Assembly (NCBI RefSeq): GCF_035594125.1
Contig: NC_087171.1
Span: forward strand, 15,440,767 to 15,504,766
Source of the DNA: Scylla paramamosain
Lineage: Eukaryota; Arthropoda; Malacostraca; Decapoda; Portunidae
DNA: 64,000 nt
Reading direction: 5' to 3'
Shown here: positions 1 through 11,851 of the stretch, piece by piece
Layout: each line of letters starts with the position of its first letter
Position numbering within the stretch: position 1 is the stretch's first letter
The notes under the pieces: generated by a model
What the model saw: only the letters and a program-made list of their open reading frames with translations
The model's database searches: none
What the model was told of the DNA's origin: nothing
Translations under genes and position numbers: made by a program

Positions 1-35
1 GCACCACACTGACACTCAGCATGGGGACTGTGGAA
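1..35 (+). CDS. candidate partial exon of a C2H2-finger-like gene
   Basis: The first 35 bases are open in one frame and stop at a good donor (GTGGAA|GTAAGC), leaving phase 0. The next candidate exon at 437 starts in phase 0, so the two can be joined. The exon begins left of the window. It is too short to identify by itself; support is the donor and the phase match only. Confidence 0.3.
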
Positions 36-90
36 GTAAGCAGATGATGGTGAAGAACAGAGGGGAACAGAACCAAAGCTGTATCCTGTG

Positions 91-93
<3 letters not shown>

Positions 94-164
<71 letters not shown>
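94..164. repeat. (GA)n microsatellite
   Basis: Uninterrupted AG dinucleotides over about 70 bases, in the intron between the two candidate zinc-finger exons. Confidence 0.95.
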
Positions 165-167
<3 letters not shown>

Positions 168-388
168 CATAATAAAATGTATTTGGTATGAAGATCCAAG
201 GAACGAGCTGATAGTCTGATAGTAATATCAATAACAGGAGATGAATAGCTAAGAAGGATAAAGAAAAAAAAAATGGGAGCTTAATCACAGCAGTAGGTCT
301 TGATGGAAACAAAAGAAAATAAGCAAATTATAGCACACCAAATATTTCTAGTACAGGCATGGGTGAAATGCTAACAAGTGGATAGTGA

Positions 389-435
<47 letters not shown>

Positions 436-436
436 G

Positions 437-565
437 GTCGTTTCACGAGCTTCCTTAACAGTTCATTTCCAGGATGGTGATCACTACCATTCGTGTTTTT
501 TCTGCTGCACCTCTGACGCTGTTCAAGAATTACAGCACCATGTGGACTCGACGAGAGATGCGTGA
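437..565 (+). CDS. candidate exon with a C2H2 zinc-finger-like motif
   Basis: An acceptor made of a long CT tract followed by CCAG precedes an open stretch of about 42 codons. It carries a C-x2-C pair (SCFFCCTS) and a following HH pair, the spacing of a single C2H2-type zinc finger. It either ends at the strong donor GATGC|GTGAGT after position 561 or runs on to the stop TGA at 563-565, making it a terminal exon. It does not splice in frame into the cyclin-like gene at 1636, where phase 2 would give an immediate stop. I do not recognise the family. An inner acceptor (TTTCCAG, 466-472) is also possible. Confidence 0.4.
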   Translation, partial: VVSRASLTVHFQDGDHYHSCFFCCTSDAVQELQHHVDSTRDA

Positions 566-690
566 GTATAATCGCCACTTTAAGTAGGTATGGTACATGG
601 ATGTAATGAAATAGGTAGGAGTAATCAGCTACTTGCATTTTGATGGTGAAACTAACTTTCAAATCCAGAACACACACACACACACACACA

Positions 691-950
691 CACGGCTCAC
701 AACCAAGAAGGCCTAGGTACGAATCCCGGGTGCGGCGAGGCAAATGGGTGAGCCTCATAATGTGTAGCCCCTGTTCACCTAGCAGGAAGTAGGTACGGGA
801 TGTAACCCGAGGGGTTGTGACCTCGCTGTTCTGGTGTGTGGTGTGTGAGTGGTCTCAGTCCTACCCAAATATTGGTCACTATGAGCTCTGAGTTCTTTTC
901 GTAGGGTAACAGCCAGCTGGGTGACCAGCAGACGATCGTAGGTGAATGAC
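691..950 (+). mobile_element. tRNA-derived SINE, 5'-truncated
   Basis: From the phrase GGCTCACAACCAAGAAGGCC onward this copy matches the SINE at 56486-56768 for about 250 bases, including the B-box-like GTACGAATCCCGGG, the block AACCCGAGGGGTTGTGACCTC and the block GGGTGACCAGCAGACGA. The A-box part is replaced by a CA microsatellite that directly abuts the element. Confidence 0.8.
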
Positions 951-1422
951 ACATTTCCAGACCTTTAACTGGTGGTAATAATGGACAAGCATTTAATATT
1001 TTAAAAGTAGTTCATTTGTTGCTTGCAAGTATTAACTGTGTATGTTGTCAGAAATACTCTTTTAATTTGATTTGTTGAGAGGGGTGATCACATGAAACAC
1101 ACTTGTCTCCTCCTCCTGTAAGGATGTCAGTCTATATGTACTTTTGTGATTAGTAATTCTTATTTTTTTGTTATCATATATATAACATCTTTCATTTAGA
1201 GTACACTGATGAAATGAGGAATGAAATTGTAGAATATAATTTTTTTTTTCATTGACCTACAACTACAGAATAACAAATTATTTTGTTACCATGCAAATAA
1301 TATTTATTGGGGTAGTTTATCTCTTATAAATGTTTGGATGCTGCATAAAGTATAATTTGTGTTTCAAATTTTTCTGCTAATTCTTTTAAATCTAGAATAG
1401 CTGGGGAGTTCTCACTGGCTTA

Positions 1423-1423
<1 letters not shown>

Positions 1424-1513
<90 letters not shown>
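1424..1513. repeat. (TA)n microsatellite within a short inverted repeat
   Basis: About 45 TA units. The array is flanked by ACTGGCTTA on the left and TAAGCCAGT on the right, a short inverted repeat, as for the TA array at 8665. Confidence 0.9.
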
Positions 1514-1516
<3 letters not shown>

Positions 1517-1635
1517 CACACACATATAATGAATGATGTTTAAGCCAGTTTATGCACTTTATGTATGCTGATGACAATGAATGGATTTTGATTAGATTTG
1601 CAAAGAATTTGATATAAAGTCAGTAGTTTGTTCAG

Positions 1636-1829
1636 ATGAATTTCTTAGGTAAACAAGTGGCAGATACTCTACGTTCCTTGATTGCCAAGAATAAACAGGA
1701 AATAGAAGCTGCCCATCCCTACTTGGATATTGTCTACAATGATAAAATTACAGAGTTTATATTTTCTGTGGCTAAGACTCTCAGCCTCTCCAATGAAACC
1801 AAATACCAAGCACTGGAGATATACCAGAG
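1636..1829 (+). CDS. CNTD1: CNTD1-like exon 1 (coding)
   Basis: Starts at the ATG and ends at donor CCAGAG|GTAGGT in phase 2. It encodes the N-terminal helices of the cyclin fold (IEAAHPYLDIVYNDKI, then YQALEIYQR). Confidence 0.8.
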
Positions 1830-4800
1830 GTAGGTTTTTGCATCTGATGATGTCCTTATACTTATCATTCATAGTAGCATTTATGTGGTCAGGTGGTGTA
1901 GTGCTTGACATTCTTGGCTCACAACCAAGAGATCTTAGGTTCAAATCCTGAGCTAAATGAAGATAAATAATGGTGTTTGTTTTCTTTTATGCTTCAACCT
2001 CTGGTCACTTAGCTGTAGATTGACATGGTGTGTAGGCTAAGGAGTTGTGCCTGCCTTCTTAGCAGAGCATAGTACATGAGGTCCGTAGAGTAGACAAATG
2101 TTGCTTGCCACATTGACTGAGAGATCTGTAGTTCTTTTCCATCAGAATCACCATTTATATTAATTCCTAGTGTGGCACCTCTTTAGTTTAGTGGCTAACA
2201 TGCCGGGCTACAAATCCATGGGCCATGGCTCATAGCTGGCTTGGCACAGTCAGTGGAGAGCTCACCCAGCAGTTAATTTCTCCTCAGAGTTGATTAGTTT
2301 TCCCCAGTTGGGGAAAACTGGGAAAGGTAAAATTATGAAAATCCATATGTCACAGTGGCCCTCTGTTCCAGGGTAAGGGTTATCTAGGGTGACCACCTGC
2401 CCCTTAAAATACAAAATTGTTCCATATTGAATGAAGAGTTAAATGTTGCGTTCTGTTTTTAACCAATATGAAATGCCATTTGTTCCATATTTGGCTGTAT
2501 GAATAATCAAACAAATTAAATCATTAATTCAAAGTCATCATGACCAAATATAGAGTCAAATATATAACCAGTTCACAAAAATATTTGTTTGTTAGGGCTT
2601 GTCGTGTGGTATGTGAACAGTATGCATTGTATCACCTCTCCTTTGCCTCCACCACCAACAGCTGTAAATCTAGACAAGGTAGGGGTGGACAATGCTGCTG
2701 CTGTGCCAAGTCTCAGGTCTGCTAGGTAGCACTGAGCAAAGGCTATCTCTTCGGATTCTCTTTTCACCCCCACTCCAAAGGCAAAGAAGCAGAAGTGCCT
2801 TCAGAAGTATCGATGTGAATAGGAAATAATTTTTCAATGTCACATTATTTATAAATAATACAGACATTTAACTTCAATAATATATTACTGACTATTTAAA
2901 TGATAAATGTTTTCCGAAATATATCCTCACAATGAGTCCAGTCAACCATAGATTCCTCCTAATATAAGGTACTTATGAAAGAACTTATCTTCAATCCCCA
3001 CTGATAGATGGGCTCTCTCCACTCATCATCACTGTTCCAACTTTTGCTACTGTGTTCTGTATTTTTTGAGATGGAGGTGGCAACTCTAGGGTTATCATCC
3101 ACTATAGTCTCACAAATCAGTGAGATAGAGATGAGCACCACTACCAGGCAACTATAGCATATTTCCCCCCTTGTTATCTTTACCTAATATAGCTGCTAAT
3201 GTTACTCTGTTGTGAAAAATAGCCATCATCATCATCTTTAAACTCTTAAATTCATGCTGTTTTTAACCTGCTGAGTGGCACTGGTGTTTATAAATGTTGC
3301 AGGATAATCTTGGTTAGTTTGCTACTAACAATTATAAATCTTGCAGGATTATTGAAATTTGCTTACCAGCCCTTCACTCCCTTTCGTTTGGTTGTGGGAG
3401 GTCACTATCCTCATTTTATTAGTACCTAATTGTCAGCATATAGTAATCTTTATATATAGTAGAAAACATTGAGTGTAAATTAATCATGTAAGTGTATCCA
3501 GTAGTTATGTCTGCAATTTATATTGCCTCAGTTTGTTACACAATTTAGTTTCAACTAGGCCCTCAGTGTTGCTTTTCTCTTCATACCTGTTCCACTTGTA
3601 TCAAGTGGAAAAAAAAACTGGATGCTCCTTGCTTGCACCAGTTGCAAATGCAAACACTTCAAGTAATGTTCTTTTTGTATTTCTAAGGCATTTAGTCTGT
3701 TCTTTGATCACCCTTCATGAAAATATTCTATCTGGCCATATTTTCTTGTCCATGTATTGCATAAAATAAAATAAGGTATATTGTCGTTTTTCTTATTAGT
3801 GAAAACTTGAGATTAATTAGTTTTGCTTCATATGATTACTGCAGTAGCCTTGGCACCAGTTTAACAGCTTCTTAATTTGTCATTTAATACCTGTCCTTTA
3901 CAGATTCATCTTAAGTTACCTGGACAGCTGTGTGACATGCTCAAAGGAAGACTTGTCCAATGACAAGGCACTTAAAATAAAGGCTAGGAAGATACAGGAA
4001 GAGACAACACCTAAGGCTTTAGCATGTGTGCTGATTGCATCCAAACTATCAAGCAATAAGGTCTGTAGTTTTATATTACTTTGTTGATTATTGATGACAA
4101 CTGTACTTTGAAGAACTGTAATATCTTTTTGTTCCATAGATACAATATTGTGGATTTTTTTGCACTCATCTCAGTTATATCTCTGATAATGTTACTGGTA
4201 ACAAGCAAAACAGTTTCATGTGTACTGTATGTTAGCTTTGCTTTATTGATTAATGAAAATGTACTTTGTTTCCTTGCAAATATTCAAATTCTAAATTACT
4301 CACAGTACTATGTTGATAGTTCAATTCAGTATTTTACATGAAAAAAGACAAATGTTTGTCACACACATACAGATATTACAGTATCACCTTTACTTCTCTA
4401 GAGCCTTTTTGCATCCACCCTGGCCTCATCTCTCTCATGGCTGAAGCTTCACCCTAGAGACATCTGCATTTATGAAATTCAGATATTGAAGCATCTTGAA
4501 TTCAGGGTGAGTATGGGAATGAGTTTGCTTTATTTCAAATATATTATGTTGGTGCAAATAGGTAAGGTTAGGGACATATGCTATATCATGATTTTAGAAG
4601 TTAGCCTTGAATTTATGTTATTACATAAATAAATTTTCTAGTTCCTTTCAGGTCACACTCCAAATCTCTTCCAATCCTCTCCCATGAGTCTCTCTCTGTC
4701 ACCTTTTTAAATCTTCTGATTCTTTTCTCGCTTGCATTTTGTTCTGTTCTTCATCCACTCACTAAAATACATATTTTTTTTTTTCCCACCAAACTGTCTT

Positions 4801-7394
4801 CCTCCATCACCACTTCCTCATTTTACTCTTATGGTTATTTTAGCAGCAGCATCAATTCTATTTTTGAAAGCTTTCTATACATCCTCAGTGTTAGCTTCTG
4901 CCATTACTGTCTAATTTTAGGCTCAACTGTAATTTTACGTCTAAAATTTTCTAGTACATATAATTTTCTGTTGACTTTAGATATTTTGGGGTTTTCATCC
5001 ATCTTGTTTATCCCACGGCTAGTCAGTGGTCAGCATCAAGTGACATTGTTGATATGTTTGAAGATTCTTTTACTATTAGTTAATATCATATTTATTATTG
5101 ATTTCCCTGTGTATTTACTATCTTGTCTACTCCATCTATACCTTGTTCATTTTTGGCCTGACACACACAAGTGGTGCAAGGCAATGGGTTGCTTATGTTT
5201 AGGAAAACTTATTGTAATGCATTTTGCCTATCTATAATTTTACAATTTATCATACTGCACATTGCCTATATAATTTTACACCATCTATGTCCATCCATCC
5301 TTTTTCATGGAAATGTACAAAAACACTTAGTGGGAATTTAATTTTAGGTTTAGTTTTGCACTTGAAGGTATTTTATTCACTGTACTAGTATATCACTGTC
5401 TCAGTTGTCTGGTGCTCACTGACCTAAACTTCACCACAGATGGTTTGGTAGTTTGGGTGTTATACCATCATTATCAGCAAAAAAACATTAAATTCAAACT
5501 GAAATTTTGGGATTGCCTTATCTAAAAGTTGTCCTATCCACCAAAATATACAGTAAGCTGAATCAAGGCTACAATGTAGAGATGGTCCAAATGTGTATTT
5601 TTCAGTATTTGCAAATGTGAACGTGAACAATAATTATCATTATTTGCAAATGCAAATTTTTTGTTTGAACAGGCATTATGATAATTACAATGGCTTGAGC
5701 CTTGGGCAAAGGCTGTGTGTGTGCCTGCAGTCTGCACTCTAGACTCTAGGTGGCATGTAAAAGTCTGCTGTGAGTTTGGCAGTAAGCTAAGATTAACCGT
5801 TTGATAGATCACATTGGAGTAATTCTCTCTTTCTCACATTGGAGTAATTCTCTCTTTCTCTCACTGCATTCATATAAGAATAGTGTTGAGATAGGCTTAT
5901 AGCCTGTTTAATATTCATTATTGAAAAAATATTTGTTAGGCAACATGCAAACGTGAATGCGAATCTTTAAAAAACACACAAATATTTGATATTGTGAATG
6001 CAAATATGAATGTTTGGACTATCTCTAATATAGAGCTTCCTCTCTATGAATTACAAAAGTCTATTTTCATTTATTGATTTATTAGTTTTTAGGCTAGAAA
6101 ATGCTTATTAATGAAATTAATTAAAATTTAAATTAAATATAATTAAAAGAAAAAAAACAAATAGCTATTGGCCACAGAAACCCATGATATGCTGAGGAGT
6201 CCATGATATAAATTAATGCATATTTGCCAGAAAAATTCATTAACTACTGAGGGCACAATAGGTGAACCCTCAAGGGATTACTGTATATGCCAAAAATATT
6301 TTTAAATAATAATGACCTACAAACATAACAGGTTATGAACTGCTGTCAGGAACTTAACCGGTAAATCAGGTGGTGTCTATTGTATGTCGATTTGACTGCT
6401 GTCAGGAACCTAACCGGTAAATCAGGTGGTGTCTATTGTATGTCGATTTGACTCCTCACAAGTATCTTGTGTATTGTGAAAATATCCAGATTTCTTTCCT
6501 TCATTACTGCCAAGTACATCCTCCTCTTTATCTCTTAAAGTGCTTGCATTAATTCTATTGCAACAGTCCTTTTTTCATAATACTTTTTGGTTCCGGATGT
6601 ACTGCTGTCTCTCCTGTTCTGAGGTTCATTGTAGGTATCAAGATCACATATTATTTGGCAGTGGCTTGCTAGGCCTATCTTGCCTTCACCAGGGCTCTTT
6701 TACCTTTATTTGAGTGTGTTGCTCAGGGTACACGATTTGGAGTTGGTTTTTGCACCCTTAAGGGAGGATTTGTATGCAAAAAGAGTTTGTAGATAGTCTG
6801 GAAATATTTTATTAAGATTTTTTTTGGCCTTTCTCACAGGTGAAAATCAGTAATTTTTTTTTTTTTTGTCATTACAATATAAATCTCCCTAAACCAACCC
6901 CCTTATCAACCTCCTCAGCCAGTTTGCCCAGCTCCATCCCTAATGACACCAGCCAACATCTTTGACTCAGACTCCGAATGACAAGCAAAAGTACACTAGT
7001 AGTACAGTACATAATGTTGTGTTAGCTCATATGTAACCAGTGTGTTGTATACAGTTGTGAGCTCTTAAGTGAACACTAACTGTGTAATTGTGTAACGTTA
7101 AATGAACTCTGAGTGACCAGTTAGTGCATTGTATAGTAACAAAATATACCGTAAATATTTATCACAGGATTTATAATATGCCAACATGTTTATGTACATA
7201 GAAACTAGACAAAAATGTGTATTATCAAATAAATCAAACTTTTGGATAAACTGTTGGCACCCTCACCCCATATAGTTTGCTTTATGTAGGTTTTACTGTA
7301 CTTTCATTATAACTTTAACATAATCATCTGCTATCAGAAGAAATGAATCCCCGCATTTGTGGTGACCTAACCGTACTACCACTAGGCTAGATAG

Positions 7395-7448
<54 letters not shown>

Positions 7449-8159
7449 AACAAAATCTCTTGTAATTTGCAGTGCTGTAAGGTATCCCCTGTTCTGGAGT
7501 ACATTGGTGCAGCAGTGTCTGTTGCTGGACTGTGGTATGGAGGCAGTGACCCTTTCACCAGTAAGGTTAAAGGGTTGGACATAAAGCGTCTCTCTGCTGA
7601 GTGTGTCCAAGAGACAGCAGTTGAGTTATTAGACTTTGTGTATCTAAACCGGGAGCAAGTTTATGAGAAGTTGTGTCATTTCCTCACGGGCCGACCACCA
7701 AGACGCACAACCCAATTTCGGTGTGTAGTTTTTTTTCTTCGTTTGTGAAAAGATTAGATCCCTTTTTTTTTTTTTCTCATTACAGTATATATATTCACAG
7801 TAACAGTAACATTCTTTACATTTTTACATTTTGCAGTTTGAATGAGTCCTTTATGTATGTGTGTGTTATATTGCATCACTGATGTATATTTATAATCTCA
7901 AAAATAATACTCTAACCATATTCACAGGGCCAAGTTTGCACGGGTACTTGCTGACCGGATGTTGCTGGCAGGATCAGTGGTGGTAGCAGCAGCTGGAGTG
8001 CTGGGGGGTACAACAGCTGTTGCACCAGTGGTGGCTTCCTTGTGTTTTCTCATCCCAGTCACTCCCAAAGATCTCCTCATTTTTGCCACCTGTATATTGG
8101 AAAGTGTTCACTGTCCTATACCTCCTGTATGTGACCTACTGCATGACAAGTTAGATTAA
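1636..8159 (+). CDS. CNTD1: CNTD1-like cyclin N-terminal domain protein (5 exons, complete)
   Basis: Five exons (1636-1829, 3904-4060, 4402-4506, 7473-7720, 7928-8159) join in frame with GT-AG introns to encode 311 aa, near the roughly 330 aa usual for CNTD1. What is seen: an N-terminal helix (VADTLRSLIAKNKQEI), a cyclin-box core with the CVLIASKLSS segment and the ILKHLEFR helix, then LLDFVYLNREQVYEKL and a hydrophobic C-terminal cyclin-fold half (LLAGSVVVAAAGVLGG). Segment order and spacing match vertebrate CNTD1. Known for the family: a meiotic cyclin-like protein that limits and designates crossovers, acting in the spermatocyte or oocyte nucleus. The ATG at 1636 directly follows TTGTTCAG, so it may sit just inside an acceptor with an upstream exon not recognised here. 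All splice sites are canonical and no frame break is seen. Confidence 0.85.
1887..2160 (+). mobile_element. diverged tRNA-derived SINE
   Basis: A tRNA-like head with A-box-like GGTGGTGTAGTGCTTGAC, the segment TTGGCTCACAACCAAGAGAT and B-box-like TAGGTTCAAATCCTGAG resembles the head of the SINE at 56486. The body is strongly diverged. It lies in CNTD1 intron 1. No acceptor stem can be formed, so it is not a tRNA gene. Confidence 0.6.
2176..2400 (+). mobile_element. second tRNA-like SINE head, different family
   Basis: TTTAGTTTAGTGGCTAACATGCCGGGCTACAAATCCATGGGCC looks like a tRNA A-box plus anticodon arm. The body (TCACCCAGCAG, CCAGGGTAAGGG) is unlike that of the preceding SINE. Called on the head alone. 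Confidence 0.4.
3904..4060 (+). CDS. CNTD1: CNTD1-like exon 2
   Basis: Acceptor TTTACAG and donor AATAAG|GTCTGT. Phase 2 in, phase 0 out, 52 codons plus one base. It carries the cyclin-box helix with ALACVLIASKLSS. Confidence 0.85.
4402..4506 (+). CDS. CNTD1: CNTD1-like exon 3
   Basis: Acceptor TTCTCTAG and donor AGG|GTGAGT, exactly 35 codons, phase 0 to 0. It encodes LASSLSWLKLHPRDICIYE and ILKHLEFR, the end of the cyclin box. Confidence 0.85.
6339..6450. repeat. recent 56-bp direct tandem duplication
   Basis: A unit beginning ACTGCTGTCAGGAAC and ending GTATGTCGATTTG occurs twice head to tail with one difference (AACTTAACC versus AACCTAACC), which indicates a recent duplication. Confidence 0.95.
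7399..7445. repeat. (CA)n microsatellite
   Basis: CA dinucleotides ending about 27 bases before the CNTD1 exon 4 acceptor, so near its branch-point region. Confidence 0.95.
7473..7720 (+). CDS. CNTD1: CNTD1-like exon 4
   Basis: Acceptor TAATTTGCAG and donor TTTCG|GTGTGT, phase 0 in and 2 out. It encodes the second cyclin-fold half start (SPVLEYIGAAVSVAG) and LLDFVYLNREQVYEKL. Confidence 0.85.
7928..8159 (+). CDS. CNTD1: CNTD1-like exon 5 (terminal)
   Basis: Acceptor TATTCACAG and stop TAA at 8157-8159. The hydrophobic stretch LLAGSVVVAAAGVLGG corresponds to a buried cyclin-fold helix of CNTD1 rather than a membrane span. That is inference from the family alignment. Confidence 0.85.
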
Positions 8160-8622
8160 GTAACCAGGCACTTCCCATTGCCATGACATCAATTCAGAGA
8201 AAGGTTACTTCACCACACTTGAGACTTATACTGTTTGAGGCCAGGGTTACAGAGTTAGGCCAGGGTTACAGAGTTCTTTAATTTTTTAATGTGTTATTGT
8301 TGGTTTTGTTAGTTTTGAATTATGTTGATTACATCATAAGTTTATTCTCATTTTATCGTAGGGAAAGGACAACAGTGGTATACAGGCTGGTTGTTATTTG
8401 AAAGACTGTCATGCTTTCCTTTTTTAAGTATTTCATGGAATGTTACTAATTGTAAGAGTATGAGTACCATTTCCTTGGCTGGCACTGTCATATTTACCCC
8501 TTCACTGAAAAAGGCATAGGAATGGTAATCCCTTGGGGGCTTTTGCTCTTTTTATAAATATACAAGTAAGTATACAAGACTTTTTTGTTTTTGCTTGTTT
8601 CCATTTGTTTAATCTTACATAT

Positions 8623-8660
8623 ACTGAAAACAAATATTTTCTGGATAGAAAAATGTTCTA

Positions 8661-8747
<87 letters not shown>

Positions 8748-8793
8748 GAGTATATATTTTTCTATACAGAGAATATTTGTTTTCAAAATATAG
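8623..8793. repeat. inverted repeat flanking a (TA)n array, MITE-like
   Basis: The left arm GAAAACAAATATTTTCTGGA and the right arm, whose reverse complement reads GAAAACAAATATTCTCTGTA, enclose a TA array of about 80 bases (8665-8746). The arms are about 30 bp with few mismatches, as in a small non-autonomous DNA transposon whose centre expanded. Confidence 0.7.
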
Positions 8794-8821
8794 GTGAGGG
8801 CAAGTGGAAAGTCTTGAGTGG

Positions 8822-8971
8822 ACCCTACACGATAAGTATTATTGTCAACATATTGACTCATTTTTATTGCGCAATAAAATATCAAACTTTTTGATGTCTT
8901 CAATATATTGTGTCATTCTTTAATATCGCCCCTTCACGGAATATTGCGCAATAATATTGATCGTGTAGGGT
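8822..8971. mobile_element. 150-bp MITE with 24-bp terminal inverted repeats
   Basis: Left end GACCCTACACGATAAGTATT and right end, reverse-complemented, GACCCTACACGATCAATATT match at 22 of 24 positions. The inside is AT-rich with two TTGCGCAATA palindromes and no ORF. No clear target duplication is visible. A LINE 3' fragment starts at its right edge. Confidence 0.75.
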
Positions 8972-9210
8972 CAGCTTAAGGCAGCAAGACTGCTGGGAGA
9001 AAGGGGAAGGCATGCAGCAATCAAGTTCAGAGGAGCAATCAGCATAAAAACAACGGTGGAAGGAAACAAGAAATGAAATACCGTGGCGAAGGGAGAGGTT
9101 GAGAGAGTCTGTAAGAGCAGGCGAGTTAAGGCAAAAAGTTTAGCAGAATTGTACCATGGCAAGAAGAACCGTTTGAATAGACCACCTTGTATGTGGGATT
9201 CTATTAATTT
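8972..9210 (-). mobile_element. LINE 3' fragment
   Basis: Blocks such as GCATGCAGCAATCAAG, GAGCAATCAGCATAAAAAC and GAAGGGAGAGG match the 33.42-33.54 kb part of the RT-bearing LINE at 33.1-34.35 kb. Minus orientation, diverged, non-coding now. Confidence 0.65.
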
Positions 9211-9299
9211 GTCAGTAGCGCAAATTCGTTTTTGTGATATTAAACTTACGTTACTAGTCTGTAAAGGAAATTTTTTTTTTCATACATATGTAGGAGGAA

Positions 9300-9600
9300 T
9301 ACTGGCCAAATAAAAAAAAAAAAAAAAAGTTTCAGAAAAGGGTCCAAAGCAGTAGTCAAAGTGAAGGATAAGCGTCTTGAAACCTCCCTCTTAAGGGAAT
9401 TGAAGTCATAGGAAGGTGGAAATACAGAAGCAGGTAGGGAGTTCCAGAGTTTACCAGAGAAATACTGGTTAACTCTTACATTAGAGAGCTGGAAAGGATA
9501 GGGTGAGAGAAGGGAAAGTATTGTGCAGCGAGGCCGCGGGAGGAGGGGAGGAATGCAGTTAGCAAGATCAAAAGAGCAATTGGCATGTGTATTTTTATTT
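9300..9600 (-). mobile_element. second LINE 3' fragment
   Basis: From the A-run onward this matches 33.17-33.48 kb: GGGTCCAAAGC, GAAGTCATAGGAAGGTGG, GGGAGTTCCAGAGTTTACCAG, GCAGCGAGGCCGCGG. It is the 3' coding and UTR part of the same LINE family in minus orientation, with a 3' A-run. A short internal block (AGCAAGATCA..AGAGCAATT) is duplicated near 9564 and 9618. Confidence 0.8.
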
Positions 9601-10859
9601 ATTTATTTTTTTTTAAGCAAGATCAGAAGAGCAATTAGCTTTTTTTTTTTTTTTTTATGTGCGTATTCTGGTGTTTACAGCGTTCATGTTGTAAAGCTCG
9701 TGAGAAGACAAGCGGTCGCAAAGAGGATACTAAAGAAAATGCACCAGTTTAGGAAAACAGAAAACCAGAAACCTATTCCAATAAAGGGAAAGGCTCTAGT
9801 TTTCACCATTCCAGAAATGTTAACCTCACCTGTTTCTAGGGAACGCCACGAGGCAGCACCTGTCCAGCAGTCACTACGCACTGGTACTAGACTCTGTAGT
9901 CGCTAAGTTTTCTATCCCACCGTTTCTTTAGGCACTGGAAGATGCTGCAAGCATATCAGAGTATGTAGAATTTCGTACATTACGTATGAAATTGCAGGAC
10001 GACAGAAGATAGGAAAAATATAACCAACGACTCGTTTAACAGGAAGCCAACGAACACGAATAAGATCATAAAACGAAGAAAACCACCGAACAGGTAAAAA
10101 AAAGTAAAAGGTTAATAGATGGAAGACCAACGAACAGCTACAAGTACTTCACACTTCTCTTGCTGATCATCACTAACGGATTCGCTGTCTTCAGCTTCAG
10201 TTTTAGACTCAAAACTTTATGCATAAAGTTTCCGAATGCCGAGAACATGTCAAGAAACTCCATTTACCTCCACGTTGTCAGATTTCACGTCAGTGACTTG
10301 CCCTCTCTTCCACTTAAAAGTACATTTAGCATCGGTGGCTTGATAAAGACGCGTTCACCTACTTGAACATAGATCTTCTCACGGTAACTCGTATTCGGTA
10401 CAATCAACAGATGTCTTCATGTGTATGTGAAGCCAATTTCTCTACAGAATTAGGCCTAGTATTGCTGCGTGCTGCTCTTTTAATCGTCCGATGATGACGT
10501 TCAACAATTCCATTTCATGAAGGTCGATAAGCTGCACGGAAGTGGATCCCGACGTTCCATCGTTCACATGACTGTTACCTGGCGAGACAGAAACACACAG
10601 CTATTATCCAACTGAATCTCAGCGGGAAGACCTCGTTCTCTGAATTATCTCAAGATGGTAGAATATTTTCTTGGCATTTTCCGATCGAATCTCCCTCTAA
10701 ACTGCAAACCGACTAGGACCACAATCATCATAACACCTTCCATTGTAGTGCGTAACGTCAGTTGCCAATATAACCCAATTTTCTTCCACATTCAAATAAC
10801 CCGGTTCGTGCTTAGATGGATCTATTGATCGGCGAACACATCGCTCAACGTTTTGCCTC

Positions 10860-11025
10860 AGAACATTTGAATCAACAACAAAGCTTTAAGAGAAGATTAG
10901 ACAAGTTTATGGATGGGGATAGCAGATGGGAATAGGTAGATGTGTTTCATACAGGGACTGCCACGTGTAAGCCTGGTCGCTTCTTGCAGCTTACCTTATT
11001 TCTTATGTTCTTATGTTCTAAATGA
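10860..11025 (+). mobile_element. LINE 3' tail inside the Gypsy remnant
   Basis: GGACTGCCACGTGTAAGCCTGG followed by CTTGCAGCTTACC and ending in TTATGTTCTTATGTTCT is nearly identical to the tail at 31.50-31.64 kb. Plus orientation, so it inserted into the older minus-strand LTR element. Confidence 0.8.
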
Positions 11026-11851
11026 TGTTACTGGTGCAGATTCTATAAATTCATTGAATACGAACAAACATCAGTTTGGGTTGTACGTAGCCAGTCTTAC
11101 TCACACGCATCAGCACGTCGGCTCTATTTCCATTCGACTCAACAAACGATATGTTGAATTCCAAATCATATTCATTTATAACAACGCGAATGACTGATAA
11201 TCATCTCTTATCCAACATTCAAGACATTCCTGGAACTTTCACTCGGTAATCTCCAAATAGTACAGCACGAACCCAGCTCAAAATTGTTGCGGAATCAGCT
11301 TTTAAATGGAGAGACTTTAAGTTCCATTTTAATGCTACATTGTGATCTTTTACAGCAACATCCAACCCAGCAACGTTTATGTGAGCGGCATCAGACGCAT
11401 TTCTTAACGATGCCCCGTCCTCAACAACTACACCTTATTTTATTTTATTCTATTTTATTTATTTATTTTTTAACACTTCAATGAGAGGAATGAATTCAAT
11501 CTCTTTTCATGGACTGTCATCACAAGGAACAAGCTAACCTTTATTAATCCAACTTTCCATCTCATCCTCAAACCGACTCTTTACTGATTGGTACTTTCCA
11601 CACTTTCGTAGCAATCATTATTTCTCAAAACAGGGGCAATTGCATTTTTCCAATGTCACTTTACGGTCCACACTTTACCATCAAACACAGCTGAAAAACC
11701 ATCGTCTTACACAACCATAGCCAATGAAGACCTGGCAACAGACACCCACTACTTGCTTACGGTTACCACAATATCCAATAGACTCTGACTTCTTAAATTT
11801 AACAACTACCTTTAATCAACAAATTCCCACACTTACCAATGAAATCCATTC

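Larger units (their letters stand above)
4507..7472 (+). other. CNTD1 intron 3, no gene seen
   Basis: AT-rich, about 3 kb. It holds a 56-bp tandem duplication (6339-6450), a duplicated 25-bp block near 5810-5862 and a CA microsatellite at 7399-7445 just before the acceptor. No coding signal on either strand. Confidence 0.7.
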
